Source of the DNA: Mycobacterium sp. EPa45
GTDB lineage: Bacteria; Actinomycetota; Actinomycetes; Mycobacteriales; Mycobacteriaceae
Length of the DNA stretch: 64,000 bases
Reading direction: 5' to 3'
NCBI RefSeq assembly: GCF_001021385.1
Contig: NZ_CP011773.1
Coordinates: 5,828,001-5,892,000, forward strand
The notes under the pieces were generated by a model. The model was not told the origin of the DNA. It searched no databases and saw only the letters and a list, made by a program, of their open reading frames with translations. A program made the translations under genes and the position numbers. Below, piece by piece: positions 24,378 to 32,120 of the stretch. The stretch's first letter is position 1. Each line of letters opens with the position of its first letter.

Positions 24378-25406
24378 GTGGACGAGCTGAGCGCAGTCAG
24401 CGCATGGATGTCGAAGCAGGGCCTGGGTGAGGGCCCGCTCGAAAACGTCTCCGAAATCACCGGCGGCACCCAGAACGTCATGCTCCGCTTCACCCGGTCG
24501 GACCGCGAGTACGTGTTCCGCCGAGGCCCCCGCCACCTGCGTCCCGTGAGCAACAAGGTGATCCTCCGGGAGACCCGGGTCCTGCACGCACTGGCCGGCA
24601 CCGATGTCCCGCACCCGCGGTTGATTGCAGTGTGTGACGACACGTCCGTGCTGGGCGAAGCGGTGTTCTATCTGATGGAGCCGGTCGACGGATTCAACGC
24701 CGGATCGGTGCTGCCGCCACTGCACGCCAATGATCCCGGCATCCGGCACGGAATGGGCCTGTCGATGGCCGATGCGGCGGCCAAACTCGGCGCCGTCGAC
24801 CATGTCGCGGTCGGCCTGGCCGATTTCGGCAAGCCCGACGGATTCTTGGAACGCCAAGTGCCGCGGTGGCTTTCCGAGCTGGAGTCCTACAGCGGGTTCG
24901 ACAACTACCCGGGGCCCGACATCGGCGATGTCGACGCCGTCGCCACCTGGCTGCAGAAGAATCAGCCCGCCACGTGGCAGCCGGGCATCATGCACGGCGA
25001 TTACCACGCTGCCAACGTGATGTTCTCGCCGACCGGCCCCGAGGTGGTGGCGATCGTCGACTGGGAGATGTGCACCATCGGCGATCCCCTGCTGGACCTC
25101 GCCTGGATGCTGGCCACCTGGTACTCGCCGGGCCGCGACTCGGTGCTGGGCAACGCCCTCATGGGTGCCGGCGACCTGGCCGGCCCTGACGAGCTGATCG
25201 AGCGCTACGCCCAGAACACCACCCGCGACCTGTCCAATATCGACTGGTACACGGTGCTGGCCTGTTTCAAGCTCGGCATCATCCTCGAGGGTTCGAATGC
25301 CCGGGCCGCTGCAGGCTTGGCGCCCAAGGAAATTGGCGACCACCTACACACCGCGACGGTGCGCTTGTTCGAGCGAGCTGTGGCACTGATGGAGGGACAA
25401 CGATGA
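24378..25406 (+). CDS. Aminoglycoside-phosphotransferase-like acyl-CoA kinase
   Basis: This 342-residue APH-fold kinase starts at the GTG at 24378, just past the operator-like palindrome. Motifs are ITGGTQNVML (27-36), MHGDYHAANVMF (His206, Asp208, Asn213) and IVDWEMCTIGDPLLDLAW (Asp228). It is the third such gene in the window and overlaps the downstream acyl-CoA dehydrogenase by four bases (ATGA). This tight kinase-dehydrogenase pairing parallels the single-polypeptide ACAD10/ACAD11 arrangement. The substrate is inferred to be a hydroxyacyl-CoA. Confidence 0.87.
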   Translation: MDELSAVSAWMSKQGLGEGPLENVSEITGGTQNVMLRFTRSDREYVFRRGPRHLRPVSNKVILRETRVLHALAGTDVPHPRLIAVCDDTSVLGEAVFYLMEPVDGFNAGSVLPPLHANDPGIRHGMGLSMADAAAKLGAVDHVAVGLADFGKPDGFLERQVPRWLSELESYSGFDNYPGPDIGDVDAVATWLQKNQPATWQPGIMHGDYHAANVMFSPTGPEVVAIVDWEMCTIGDPLLDLAWMLATWYSPGRDSVLGNALMGAGDLAGPDELIERYAQNTTRDLSNIDWYTVLACFKLGIILEGSNARAAAGLAPKEIGDHLHTATVRLFERAVALMEGQR

Positions 25407-26581
25407 TCGATTTCGAGATTCCCAGCGACACCGCGGCGTTGCGCGACGAGATTCGCGCGTTCGTCGTCGACAAAATCATTCCCTACGAACGAGATCCGCG
25501 CATCACGCGGCACGGACCGAACGAGGAGCTGCGCACCGAACTGGTCGGACTGGCACGGGACGCCGGCCTGCTGACCTTCCAGGCGCCGCACCGATTCGGT
25601 GGCCGTGAGCCGTCCCACCGCGACCAGGCGGTGCTCTTCGAAGCCGCCGGCTGGTCCACGCTCGGCCCGGTCGCGCTGAACTGCGCAGCGCCCGACGAGG
25701 GCAACATGTTCGTGCTGTCCAAGATCGCGACCGAAGAGCAGGCAGAGAAGTTCCTGGTTCCGGTGATCGACGGCAGGCAGCGGTCGGTGTTCGCGATGAC
25801 CGAGCCGGGCGGGGCCGGATCCGACCCGAATCAACTTGCCACCGAGGCTGTTTTCGACGGCACCGACTATGTGATCAACGGCCGCAAGTGGCTGATCACC
25901 GGTGCCAATAAGGCACGGACGTGGATCATCATGGCTCGGGTAGCGCCGAATCCCCATGGTGCGGACGGCCCGACGTTGTTCCTGTGCGATGGACAGACGC
26001 AGGGCATCGAGCTCGAGCGGGTGATGGACACCATGGACCGCAATTACGTCGAGGGCCACGGCGTGATCCAGTTCAACAACCTGCGGCTGCCCGCCTCAGC
26101 GGTGCTCGGCGAGGTCGGCCAGGCCTTGCGCTACGCCCAGTTACGCTTGACGCCGGCTAGATTGACCCACTGTATGCGGTGGCTGGGTGCGGCATCACGA
26201 GCGCACTCGATCGCGGTCGAACATGCCCGAACGCGCACCGGTTTCGGCAAGCCGCTCGGAGAGCATCAGGGCGTGAGCTTCATGCTGGCCGACAACGAGA
26301 TCGCACTGCAGCAATGCCGGCTGGCGATCTGGTGGGCCTGCTGGGCGCTGGACACCGGGGCCAAGGGCCGCCACGAGAGTTCGATGGTGAAGGCCTACGT
26401 GTCCGAGGAATTGTTCAAGGTGGCCGACCGCTGCGTGCAAATCCTGGGCGGCATGGGCATTTCCGACGAGACACCGGTCGGCATGATCTTCTCCGATATG
26501 CGCGCGTTCCGGATCTACGACGGCCCGACCGAAGTGCACAAGTATGCAATCGCCCGCCAGGTACTGAGGAACCCGTCATGA
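25403..26581 (+). CDS. Acyl-CoA dehydrogenase, ACAD10/11-like
   Basis: This is a 392-residue flavoprotein with the TEPGGAGSDPNQL loop, YVINGRKWLITGA, and the C-terminal signature YDGPTEVHK (372-380) followed by AIARQVL. The last motif is nearly the same as in the dehydrogenase at 7499 and differs from the YGGT-type enzyme at 3227. ATGA overlaps join it to the kinase before and the SDR after it, so the three are translated as a unit. It probably acts directly on the kinase product. Confidence 0.88.
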   Translation: MIDFEIPSDTAALRDEIRAFVVDKIIPYERDPRITRHGPNEELRTELVGLARDAGLLTFQAPHRFGGREPSHRDQAVLFEAAGWSTLGPVALNCAAPDEGNMFVLSKIATEEQAEKFLVPVIDGRQRSVFAMTEPGGAGSDPNQLATEAVFDGTDYVINGRKWLITGANKARTWIIMARVAPNPHGADGPTLFLCDGQTQGIELERVMDTMDRNYVEGHGVIQFNNLRLPASAVLGEVGQALRYAQLRLTPARLTHCMRWLGAASRAHSIAVEHARTRTGFGKPLGEHQGVSFMLADNEIALQQCRLAIWWACWALDTGAKGRHESSMVKAYVSEELFKVADRCVQILGGMGISDETPVGMIFSDMRAFRIYDGPTEVHKYAIARQVLRNPS

Positions 26582-27339
26582 GCATCCTGGATAACTTTCG
26601 GCTCGACGACAAGGTTGTCATCGTGACCGGCGCGTCGTCCGGATTGGGAGTGTCGTTCGCGAAGGCCTTCGCCGAGGCGGGCGCCCACCTGGTGCTGGGC
26701 GCCCGGCGGGTGGAGCAGATGGCGGGCACCGCGGCGCTCGTCGAAGAGGCCGGCCGCAAGGTCTACACCCGCAAGACCGATGTGGTCGATCCCGACCAGT
26801 GCCAGCAGCTGGTCGAGTCGTCTATGAAGGAATTTGGCCGGGTCGACATCTTGGTCAACAACGCCGGGGTGGGCACCGCGGTGCCGGCCACCCGCGAAAC
26901 GCCCGAACAATTCCGCAAGGTCGTCGACGTGAACCTCAACGGTTCGTACTGGATGGCACAGGCTTGCGGTCGCGTCATGCAGGCCGGGAGCTCGATCATC
27001 AATATTTCCAGCATTCTTGGCATCACGACCGGCGGTCTGCCGCAGGCCGCGTACAGCGCGTCGAAAGCCGCCGTGATCGGCCTGACCAGGGATCTGGCCC
27101 AACAGTGGGGACCGCGCAAGGGAATTCGCGTCAATGCCCTCGCTCCCGGCTTTTTCCAGAGCGAGATGACCGACGAATATCAGCCCGGCTACCTCGAGAC
27201 CCAGCTACCACGCGTCATGCTGGGCAGAATGGGGGATCCCGCCGAATTGGCCGCTACCGCAGTCTGGCTCGCGTCGCCGGCTGGTGGGTATGTGACGGGC
27301 CAGACAATTGTTGTCGACGGCGGGCTGACCATCACCTAG
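26578..27339 (+). CDS. Short-chain dehydrogenase/reductase
   Basis: This is a 253-residue classical SDR with TGASSGLG (17-24), NNAG (94-97), a catalytic Ser at 144-145, Tyr159 and Lys163 (YSASK). The C-terminus has the usual PAGGYVTGQTIVVDGG. It overlaps the dehydrogenase stop by four bases (ATGA) and ends the kinase-dehydrogenase-SDR operon. It probably oxidises or reduces a hydroxyacyl or ketoacyl intermediate. The protein is not especially similar to the SDR at 6730, so the two operons are related modules rather than a recent duplication. Confidence 0.88.
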   Translation: MSILDNFRLDDKVVIVTGASSGLGVSFAKAFAEAGAHLVLGARRVEQMAGTAALVEEAGRKVYTRKTDVVDPDQCQQLVESSMKEFGRVDILVNNAGVGTAVPATRETPEQFRKVVDVNLNGSYWMAQACGRVMQAGSSIINISSILGITTGGLPQAAYSASKAAVIGLTRDLAQQWGPRKGIRVNALAPGFFQSEMTDEYQPGYLETQLPRVMLGRMGDPAELAATAVWLASPAGGYVTGQTIVVDGGLTIT

Positions 27340-27429
27340 TGATAACGATCACGCGTCAGTTCAGCGCCTCTTAGGACTCTCACATGATTGTGACACCCGC
27401 CCTTAAGACCGATCTGGGACTCTCGTTTC

Positions 27430-27693
27430 ATGGGGTTCGACCTGTACGTGGTGTCGGCGGTCATCGCGACCGTCGGCGTCTGGCTGGTCAGCCCGCGCTT
27501 TCAGTCCTATGACCCGCCGGGCGACCTCGCCCGCGGCTTTTGGTCGGTGGTCGCCGGAGCGCTCTGGCCACTCATCTTGGTAGGCGCCGCTCAGGTCGTC
27601 GCCGTTCGCTACCTCGCGCGCCGTTCCACCCACGTCGAAGCGATGGATCTCGGTCCGTCAGTCGCTCTGCCGCACGCCAGCTTGCGTTCCTGA
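27430..27693 (+). CDS. Small membrane protein, unknown
   Basis: This 87-residue product has two hydrophobic segments (about 4-21 and 38-60) joined by a short polar loop with SYDPPGDLARGFW. GGGAC lies about 8 bases upstream of the ATG at 27430. There is no recognisable family. It stands alone between the SDR operon and a small secreted-protein gene. Confidence 0.6.
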   Translation: MGFDLYVVSAVIATVGVWLVSPRFQSYDPPGDLARGFWSVVAGALWPLILVGAAQVVAVRYLARRSTHVEAMDLGPSVALPHASLRS

Positions 27694-27791
27694 CCGTCGC
27701 ACACGCTCGACGCACGGCTGTTTGCGTGGAAATCTCGTCCCACCGGCCGAGTGTCGGCGACTATTGACTCCTAACGAAAAGGAGATCGTCG

Positions 27792-28091
27792 ATGATGATG
27801 CGCCAAAGACTGGCTTCGGTGGGTTTTGCGGCCATCGCAATGACCGGCATCATGCTCTCGGCCGCAGCGACAGCCTCTGCTGACGACTCGGGGAGCGGCC
27901 TGTTGTGGCCGGACCCCAACGAGCCGTCCTACTGGGATGCCAACGAGAATCCCGGCAGCACGGGGCCGGCGCCGCTGCCCACCGACGATCTGTATTGGAA
28001 AGAAGGCCAGGACGCGGGCGGCACGGGCAATGCGCCGCAGCCGAGCGGTCCTGAGTACACCGATGAGGGTGAGAACGCCGGAGCTGTCTAG
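27792..28091 (+). CDS. Small secreted acidic protein with degenerate repeats
   Basis: This is a 99-residue product. AAGGAG 7 bases upstream fixes the ATG at 27792. A clear signal peptide (1-30) ends at ASA-DD. The mature part of about 68 residues is acidic and built from degenerate units of about 20 residues: PSYWDANENPGSTGPAP, then LYWKEGQDAGGTGNAP, then EYTDEGENAG. No cysteines are present in the mature part. The function is unknown; the composition suggests a disordered exported protein. Confidence 0.72.
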   Translation: MMMRQRLASVGFAAIAMTGIMLSAAATASADDSGSGLLWPDPNEPSYWDANENPGSTGPAPLPTDDLYWKEGQDAGGTGNAPQPSGPEYTDEGENAGAV

Positions 28092-28101
28092 CCCGGGCCG
28101 A

Positions 28102-28383
28102 TTACGACGACCAGACGAGTAGCGCGTCGCTGCGGGATAGCTCTGCCCGCGCGCGGCGTTCGACCAGGAGCGGCACGAACTCGCGAATCCGGCTGTCCTG
28201 GAAGCGTTTGTGGGCTTCGGCGACGGTCTGCGCTACATCGTCACGAGGTACCTCGGCATAGGCCGCGGCCAGGCGGTCCACGAGCTGCTCGATCAGCATA
28301 AGTTCACTTACGTTTCCCACTCTGACTACTTTGCTGGATCCCACAGGGCCCGTCAATTGGATGTTCGTCACGCCGGAATGCAC
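28102..28383 (-). CDS. Small three-helix-bundle-type protein
   Basis: This product has up to 93 residues. The C-terminal 60 residues (LVDRLAAAYAEVPRDDVAQTV, then AHKRFQDSRIREFVPLLVERRARAEL) match small actinobacterial proteins described as three-helix-bundle dimerisation proteins. The first 30 residues are weakly supported. The start could be the GTG at 28383 or an internal GTG or ATG near 28300-28325. The biochemical role is unknown. It lies 10 bases from the convergent small secreted-protein gene. Confidence 0.65.
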   Translation of the reverse strand: MHSGVTNIQLTGPVGSSKVVRVGNVSELMLIEQLVDRLAAAYAEVPRDDVAQTVAEAHKRFQDSRIREFVPLLVERRARAELSRSDALLVWSS

Positions 28384-28468
28384 CCCAAATCGAGGTCCGG
28401 GAATCGGGCGCGAACGGGCGGCGAGGGCGGGGCCGACGGGTGGGAATGGTGGCCCGGGCGAGAGTGAG

Positions 28469-28541
28469 TGCGCCCGAAGGGATTCGAACCCCTAACCTTC
28501 TGATCCGTAGTCAGATGCTCTATCCGTTGAGCTACGGGCGC
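28469..28541 (-). tRNA. tRNA-Arg (ACG)
   Basis: The minus strand folds into a complete 73-base cloverleaf: acceptor GCGCCCG pairing with CGGGCGC, D arm GCTC/GAGC, anticodon loop CTACGGA with anticodon ACG, and T loop TTCGAAT. The discriminator is A, and CCA is not encoded. Confidence 0.95.
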
Positions 28542-28562
28542 CGTCTGTCTTCAATTGTTCGT

Positions 28563-28578
28563 GGCTGACGAATCAGCC
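28563..28578. terminator. Short hairpin between two tRNA genes
   Basis: GGCTGA-CGAA-TCAGCC lies in the 41-base spacer between the Ser and Arg tRNA genes, extendable by one or two pairs. It may be a processing or termination hairpin for the upstream tRNA-Ser transcript. No U-tract follows. Confidence 0.35.
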
Positions 28579-28582
28579 GCGG

Positions 28583-28671
28583 CGGAGGCGAGAGGATTTG
28601 AACCTCCGGTCCCCTGTAAGGGGGACAACTCATTAGCAGTGAGTCCCATTCGGCCGCTCTGGCACGCCTCC
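28583..28671 (-). tRNA. tRNA-Ser (GCT)
   Basis: This is an 89-base class II tRNA on the minus strand. Acceptor GGAGGCG pairs with CGCCTCC, anticodon stem ACTCA/TGAGT encloses CTGCTAA with anticodon GCT, and a long variable arm (TCCCC...GGGGA) and T loop TTCAAAT follow. CCA is not encoded. It lies 41 bases upstream of tRNA-Arg and may be cotranscribed with it. Confidence 0.95.
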
Positions 28672-28776
28672 TGAACTACCTGAGCGTACCGGAGCCTGAC
28701 AGATGCCCCGAACCGCCGATGGATGAGAGTACACAGCGGTGACGGCTCGTGGCAAAGCAGCTTCCGGCCGGACCCT

Positions 28777-28789
28777 AGACTTGACCGAG
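28777..28789 (+). promoter_or_regulatory. Leaderless-type promoter of hisC2
   Basis: TAGACT (28777-28782) is followed by seven bases and the GTG start at 28789. This spacing of a TANNNT -10 to the start codon is typical of mycobacterial leaderless mRNAs, and there is no Shine-Dalgarno. Confidence 0.55.
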
Positions 28790-29859
28790 TGACCGCCCGT
28801 CTGCGCCCTGAACTGGCCGATCTACCGGCCTACGCCCCGGGTAAGACGGTCCAGGGTGCGATCAAGCTGGCCAGCAATGAAACGGTGCACGGCCCGCTGC
28901 CCGGTGTGCGCGCAGCCATCGCCGCCTCGGCCGAGACCATCAACCGCTATCCCGACAACGGCTACGTGGAGCTCAAAGGGCACCTGGCCAAGCATTTGGA
29001 CAAAGACGGGCCTTTCGCCCCGGAGAACATCGCGGTCGGCTGCGGGTCGGTCAGCCTGTGCCAGCAGCTCATCCAGATCACCTCATCGGTCGGTGACGAG
29101 GTGGTGTTCGGCTGGCGCAGCTTCGAGATCTACCCGCTGCAGGTACGGGTGGCCGGCGCCACCGCGGTCCAGGTGCCGCTGCGCGACTACACCTTCGACC
29201 TCGACGCGATGCTGGCCGCGATCACCGACCGGACCCGCCTGATCTTCATCTGCAATCCGAACAACCCGACCTCGACCGTCGTGGACCCTGAGGACCTGGC
29301 CCGGTTCGTCGCCGCGGTGCCGTCGGACATCCTCATCGCCATCGACGAGGCCTATGTCGAATACATCCGCGACGGCATGCTTCCCGACAGCCTGGGCCTG
29401 ATTCGGAGCCACCCCAATGTCGTTGTGTTACGCACTTTTTCGAAGGCGTACGGCCTGGCCGGACTGCGTGTCGGCTACGCCGTCGGGGACCCCGACGTGA
29501 TCACCGCGCTGGGCAAGGTCTACGTGCCCTTCAGCGCGACCACGGTCTCGCAGGCCGCCGCGATCGCCTCGCTGAGCGCCGCCGACGAACTGCTGGCGCG
29601 CACCGACACCGTCGTCGCCGAACGCCGCCGGGTCTGCGCCGCGCTCACCGCACTGGGTTACACGTTCCCGCCGTCACAGGCGAACTTCGTGTGGCTGCCG
29701 ATGACGCCTGAGCAGACACCCGACTTCGTCGAGCAGGCCGCGGACGCCCGCGTGCTGGTGCGTCCGTACGGCACCGACGGTGTCCGGGTGACGATCGGCG
29801 CGGCCGAGGAGAACGACGCGTTCCTGGCGTTCGCCGGGAAGTGGATCGCTACCCGCTGA
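28789..29859 (+). CDS. hisC2: Histidinol-phosphate/aromatic aminotransferase
   Basis: This is a 356-residue fold-type I PLP enzyme. The pyridoxal lysine is Lys219 in RTFSKAYGLAGLR, with NPNNPT (156-161) and DEAYVEY (186-192) as cofactor-site motifs. It closely matches the text of M. tuberculosis HisC2 (Rv3772), which starts MTARLRPELA like this product from the GTG at 28789. An in-frame upstream ATG at 28723 would add 22 residues through the promoter and was not used. HisC2-type enzymes transaminate histidinol phosphate and/or aromatic amino acids such as phenylalanine. The 3' end overlaps the convergent gene by 11 bases. Confidence 0.93.
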   Translation: MTARLRPELADLPAYAPGKTVQGAIKLASNETVHGPLPGVRAAIAASAETINRYPDNGYVELKGHLAKHLDKDGPFAPENIAVGCGSVSLCQQLIQITSSVGDEVVFGWRSFEIYPLQVRVAGATAVQVPLRDYTFDLDAMLAAITDRTRLIFICNPNNPTSTVVDPEDLARFVAAVPSDILIAIDEAYVEYIRDGMLPDSLGLIRSHPNVVVLRTFSKAYGLAGLRVGYAVGDPDVITALGKVYVPFSATTVSQAAAIASLSAADELLARTDTVVAERRRVCAALTALGYTFPPSQANFVWLPMTPEQTPDFVEQAADARVLVRPYGTDGVRVTIGAAEENDAFLAFAGKWIATR

Positions 29860-30436
29860 CGGGCGTCCTGCCGGTGAAGGCCACCAGCCGGTCCAGTTTG
29901 GAGGCGTGCTCGGCGACATCGACAGGGTCGTCGAAGCCGGCTCGGACACGGCCCTCCGGGGTGATGATGCGGTGCGCCAGGCCCGAGACGTACTCGGTCA
30001 ACGAATCCGGGGCATCGATCGGACGACCGATCGCCGACGCGTAGTCCCACGCGTGGATCAGGAATTCAATCGAGAGGATGCCGGCCATGAGCTGCGCGGG
30101 CGCCTCGTTCTCGCCGAACGGAACCGTGCCGTCCAGCCCGCGGCGTCGCCAGGCGTCGACTGCAGGCCGGGCAGCGGCGATCACCTGGCGCTCGACGGAG
30201 TCATCGGGGTTGCGCTCCGGGATCTGCGCGCCGGCCGCACCCCCGAGCAGCGTGATCGAATTGAGTAGGTGATCGGTGAGCCCGGCGACGTCGAACTCGC
30301 GGCACGGCGTCTGCTTTTTTAAATCATCGGAAGCAATACCGTGCATCGCTTGTTGGAGAACCTGTAGCGATGCTTCGGCACTGGCCAGTTCGTCGGTGGG
30401 CGGAGCTTCCGGTCCTGAGGTCAGTTCGTCAGCCAT
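29849..30436 (-). CDS. TIGR03086-type metal-binding (DinB/mycothiol maleylpyruvate isomerase-like) protein, Rv3773c type
   Basis: This is a 195-residue helical protein. LTDHLLNSI carries one conserved histidine of the DinB-like metal site, and LIHAWDYASAIG the other. The DinB/mycothiol-dependent enzyme superfamily includes maleylpyruvate isomerase; for this branch the substrate is unknown. The ATG at 30436 is chosen because upstream in-frame codons run into the divergent promoter region. It diverges from cysK and is adjacent to hisC2, as Rv3773c is in M. tuberculosis. Confidence 0.85.
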   Translation of the reverse strand: MADELTSGPEAPPTDELASAEASLQVLQQAMHGIASDDLKKQTPCREFDVAGLTDHLLNSITLLGGAAGAQIPERNPDDSVERQVIAAARPAVDAWRRRGLDGTVPFGENEAPAQLMAGILSIEFLIHAWDYASAIGRPIDAPDSLTEYVSGLAHRIITPEGRVRAGFDDPVDVAEHASKLDRLVAFTGRTPVSG

Positions 30437-30506
30437 GCCCCAACCGTACGACCAGCGGCCGACAGAATAGTGTTCGGTGGGGTGCCACGAGGAAGGGACG
30501 CGCAGC

Positions 30507-31442
30507 ATGGGCAAGATCTATGACAACGTCACCGAGCTGGTCGGCCACACGCCGCTGGTCCGACTCAACCGGCTGACCGAGGGCCTGGATGCCCAGGTCG
30601 CGGTCAAGCTCGAGTTCTACAACCCGGCCAACAGCGTCAAGGACCGCATCGGCGTGGCGATCATCGACGCCGCGGAGGCGTCCGGTGAGCTGAAGCCCGG
30701 AGGCACCATCGTCGAGGCCACCAGCGGCAACACCGGTATCGCGCTGGCGATGGTCGGCGCGGCCCGCGGCTACAAGGTGATCCTGACGATGCCGGAGACG
30801 ATGTCGACCGAGCGCCGGGTGATGCTGCGCGCCTACGGAGCCGAGATCGTCCTCACGCCTGGCTCCGAGGGCATGGCCGGCGCGGTGGAGAAGTCCCGCC
30901 AGATCATCGCCGAAACAGAGAACGCCGTCTCGGCGAACCAGTTCGGAAACCCGGCCAACCCGGCCATCCACGAGAAGACCACCGCCGAAGAAGTCTGGAA
31001 CGACACCGACGGCAAGGTCGACATCTTCGTCGCGGGCATCGGCACCGGCGGGACCGTGACCGGGGTGGGCCACGTGTTGAAGCAACGCAAGCCTGACGTC
31101 CAGATCGTCGGGGTCGAGCCCAAAGACTCCCCGCTGCTCACCGAGGGAAAGGCCGGCCCGCACAAGATCCAGGGCATGGGCGCCAACTTCGTACCCGAGG
31201 TGCTCGATCGCGGCGCCTACGACGAGATCGTCGACGTCGAACTCGACGACGCCATCAGAGTGGCCCGCGACCTGGGAACAGACGAAGGCATCCTGGGCGG
31301 CATCTCGTCCGGCGCGATCGTGTGGGCAGCACTGGAGATCGCCAAGCGCCCGGAGAACGCCGGCAAGCTCATCGTGGCGGTGGTGTGCGACTACGGCGAG
31401 CGCTACATCTCCACACCGCTTTTCGAGCACATCCGGGACTGA
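30507..31442 (+). CDS. cysK: O-acetylserine sulfhydrylase (cysteine synthase A)
   Basis: This is a 311-residue fold-type II PLP enzyme making cysteine from O-acetylserine and sulfide. The PLP lysine is Lys45 in NSVKDR, the substrate loop is TSGNTG, and the phosphate-binding loop is GTGGT. AGGAAGG lies about 9 bases before the ATG at 30507. cysE follows 4 bases after the stop. In M. tuberculosis the cysK1-cysE pair is at Rv2334-Rv2335, so its location beside hisC2 is a difference in gene order. Confidence 0.94.
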   Translation: MGKIYDNVTELVGHTPLVRLNRLTEGLDAQVAVKLEFYNPANSVKDRIGVAIIDAAEASGELKPGGTIVEATSGNTGIALAMVGAARGYKVILTMPETMSTERRVMLRAYGAEIVLTPGSEGMAGAVEKSRQIIAETENAVSANQFGNPANPAIHEKTTAEEVWNDTDGKVDIFVAGIGTGGTVTGVGHVLKQRKPDVQIVGVEPKDSPLLTEGKAGPHKIQGMGANFVPEVLDRGAYDEIVDVELDDAIRVARDLGTDEGILGGISSGAIVWAALEIAKRPENAGKLIVAVVCDYGERYISTPLFEHIRD

Positions 31443-31446
31443 TTTC

Positions 31447-32031
31447 ATGGGCCTGCTGTCGACACTGCGTGAAGACCTGAGCAACGCGCGCAGTCATGAT
31501 CCGGCTGCGCGCGGTGACGTCGAGAACGCGTTGGTGTATTCCGGCCTCCACGCAATCTGGTCCTATCGGCTGGCGCACCGCCTGTGGGCCAAGCCGGCAT
31601 TGCGTGGTGTGGCACGGGTGCTGTCCCAGTTGACCCGTTGCGCCACCGGAATCGAAATCCATCCGGGGGCCGCCATCGGCCGCCGGTTCTTCATCGACCA
31701 CGGAATGGGCGTGGTGATCGGCGAGACCGCGGAGATCGGCGACGACGTGATGCTCTATCACGGTGTGACGCTTGGCGGGCGGTCTCTGCAACACGGCAAG
31801 CGCCATCCCACCCTCGGGAATAGGGTGGTCGTGGGCGCCGGGGCAAAAATATTGGGCCCCTTGGTGATTGGTGATGACAGTGCCATCGGCGCGAATGCCG
31901 TGGTGACTCACGACGTGCCGGCGGACTCGATCGCCACCGGCATCCCCGCCGTAGTGCGTCCGCGCACGGAAAAGCAGCGCGAACAGCTGGTGGACCCGAC
32001 GACATACGTCGACCCGGCCATGTACATCTGA
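31447..32031 (+). CDS. cysE: Serine O-acetyltransferase
   Basis: This 194-residue enzyme acetylates serine for CysK. The C-terminal two-thirds is a left-handed beta-helix of hexapeptide repeats ([52 protein letters not shown]). The protein ends YI: a C-terminal isoleucine is the residue that inserts into the CysK active site in cysteine synthase complexes, so complex formation with the adjacent cysK product is likely. It is shorter than the enterobacterial enzyme, lacking part of the N-terminal helical region, as is usual for this shorter class. Confidence 0.94.
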   Translation: MGLLSTLREDLSNARSHDPAARGDVENALVYSGLHAIWSYRLAHRLWAKPALRGVARVLSQLTRCATGIEIHPGAAIGRRFFIDHGMGVVIGETAEIGDDVMLYHGVTLGGRSLQHGKRHPTLGNRVVVGAGAKILGPLVIGDDSAIGANAVVTHDVPADSIATGIPAVVRPRTEKQREQLVDPTTYVDPAMYI

Positions 32032-32120
32032 GCGGGCATCGAATCCCGCTGATCCGAATTGTCTGATCCTGCCCCGCTCGGGATTAGCGTCTGCAGGCGC
32101 GAATCCAGCGAAAGGGCACC

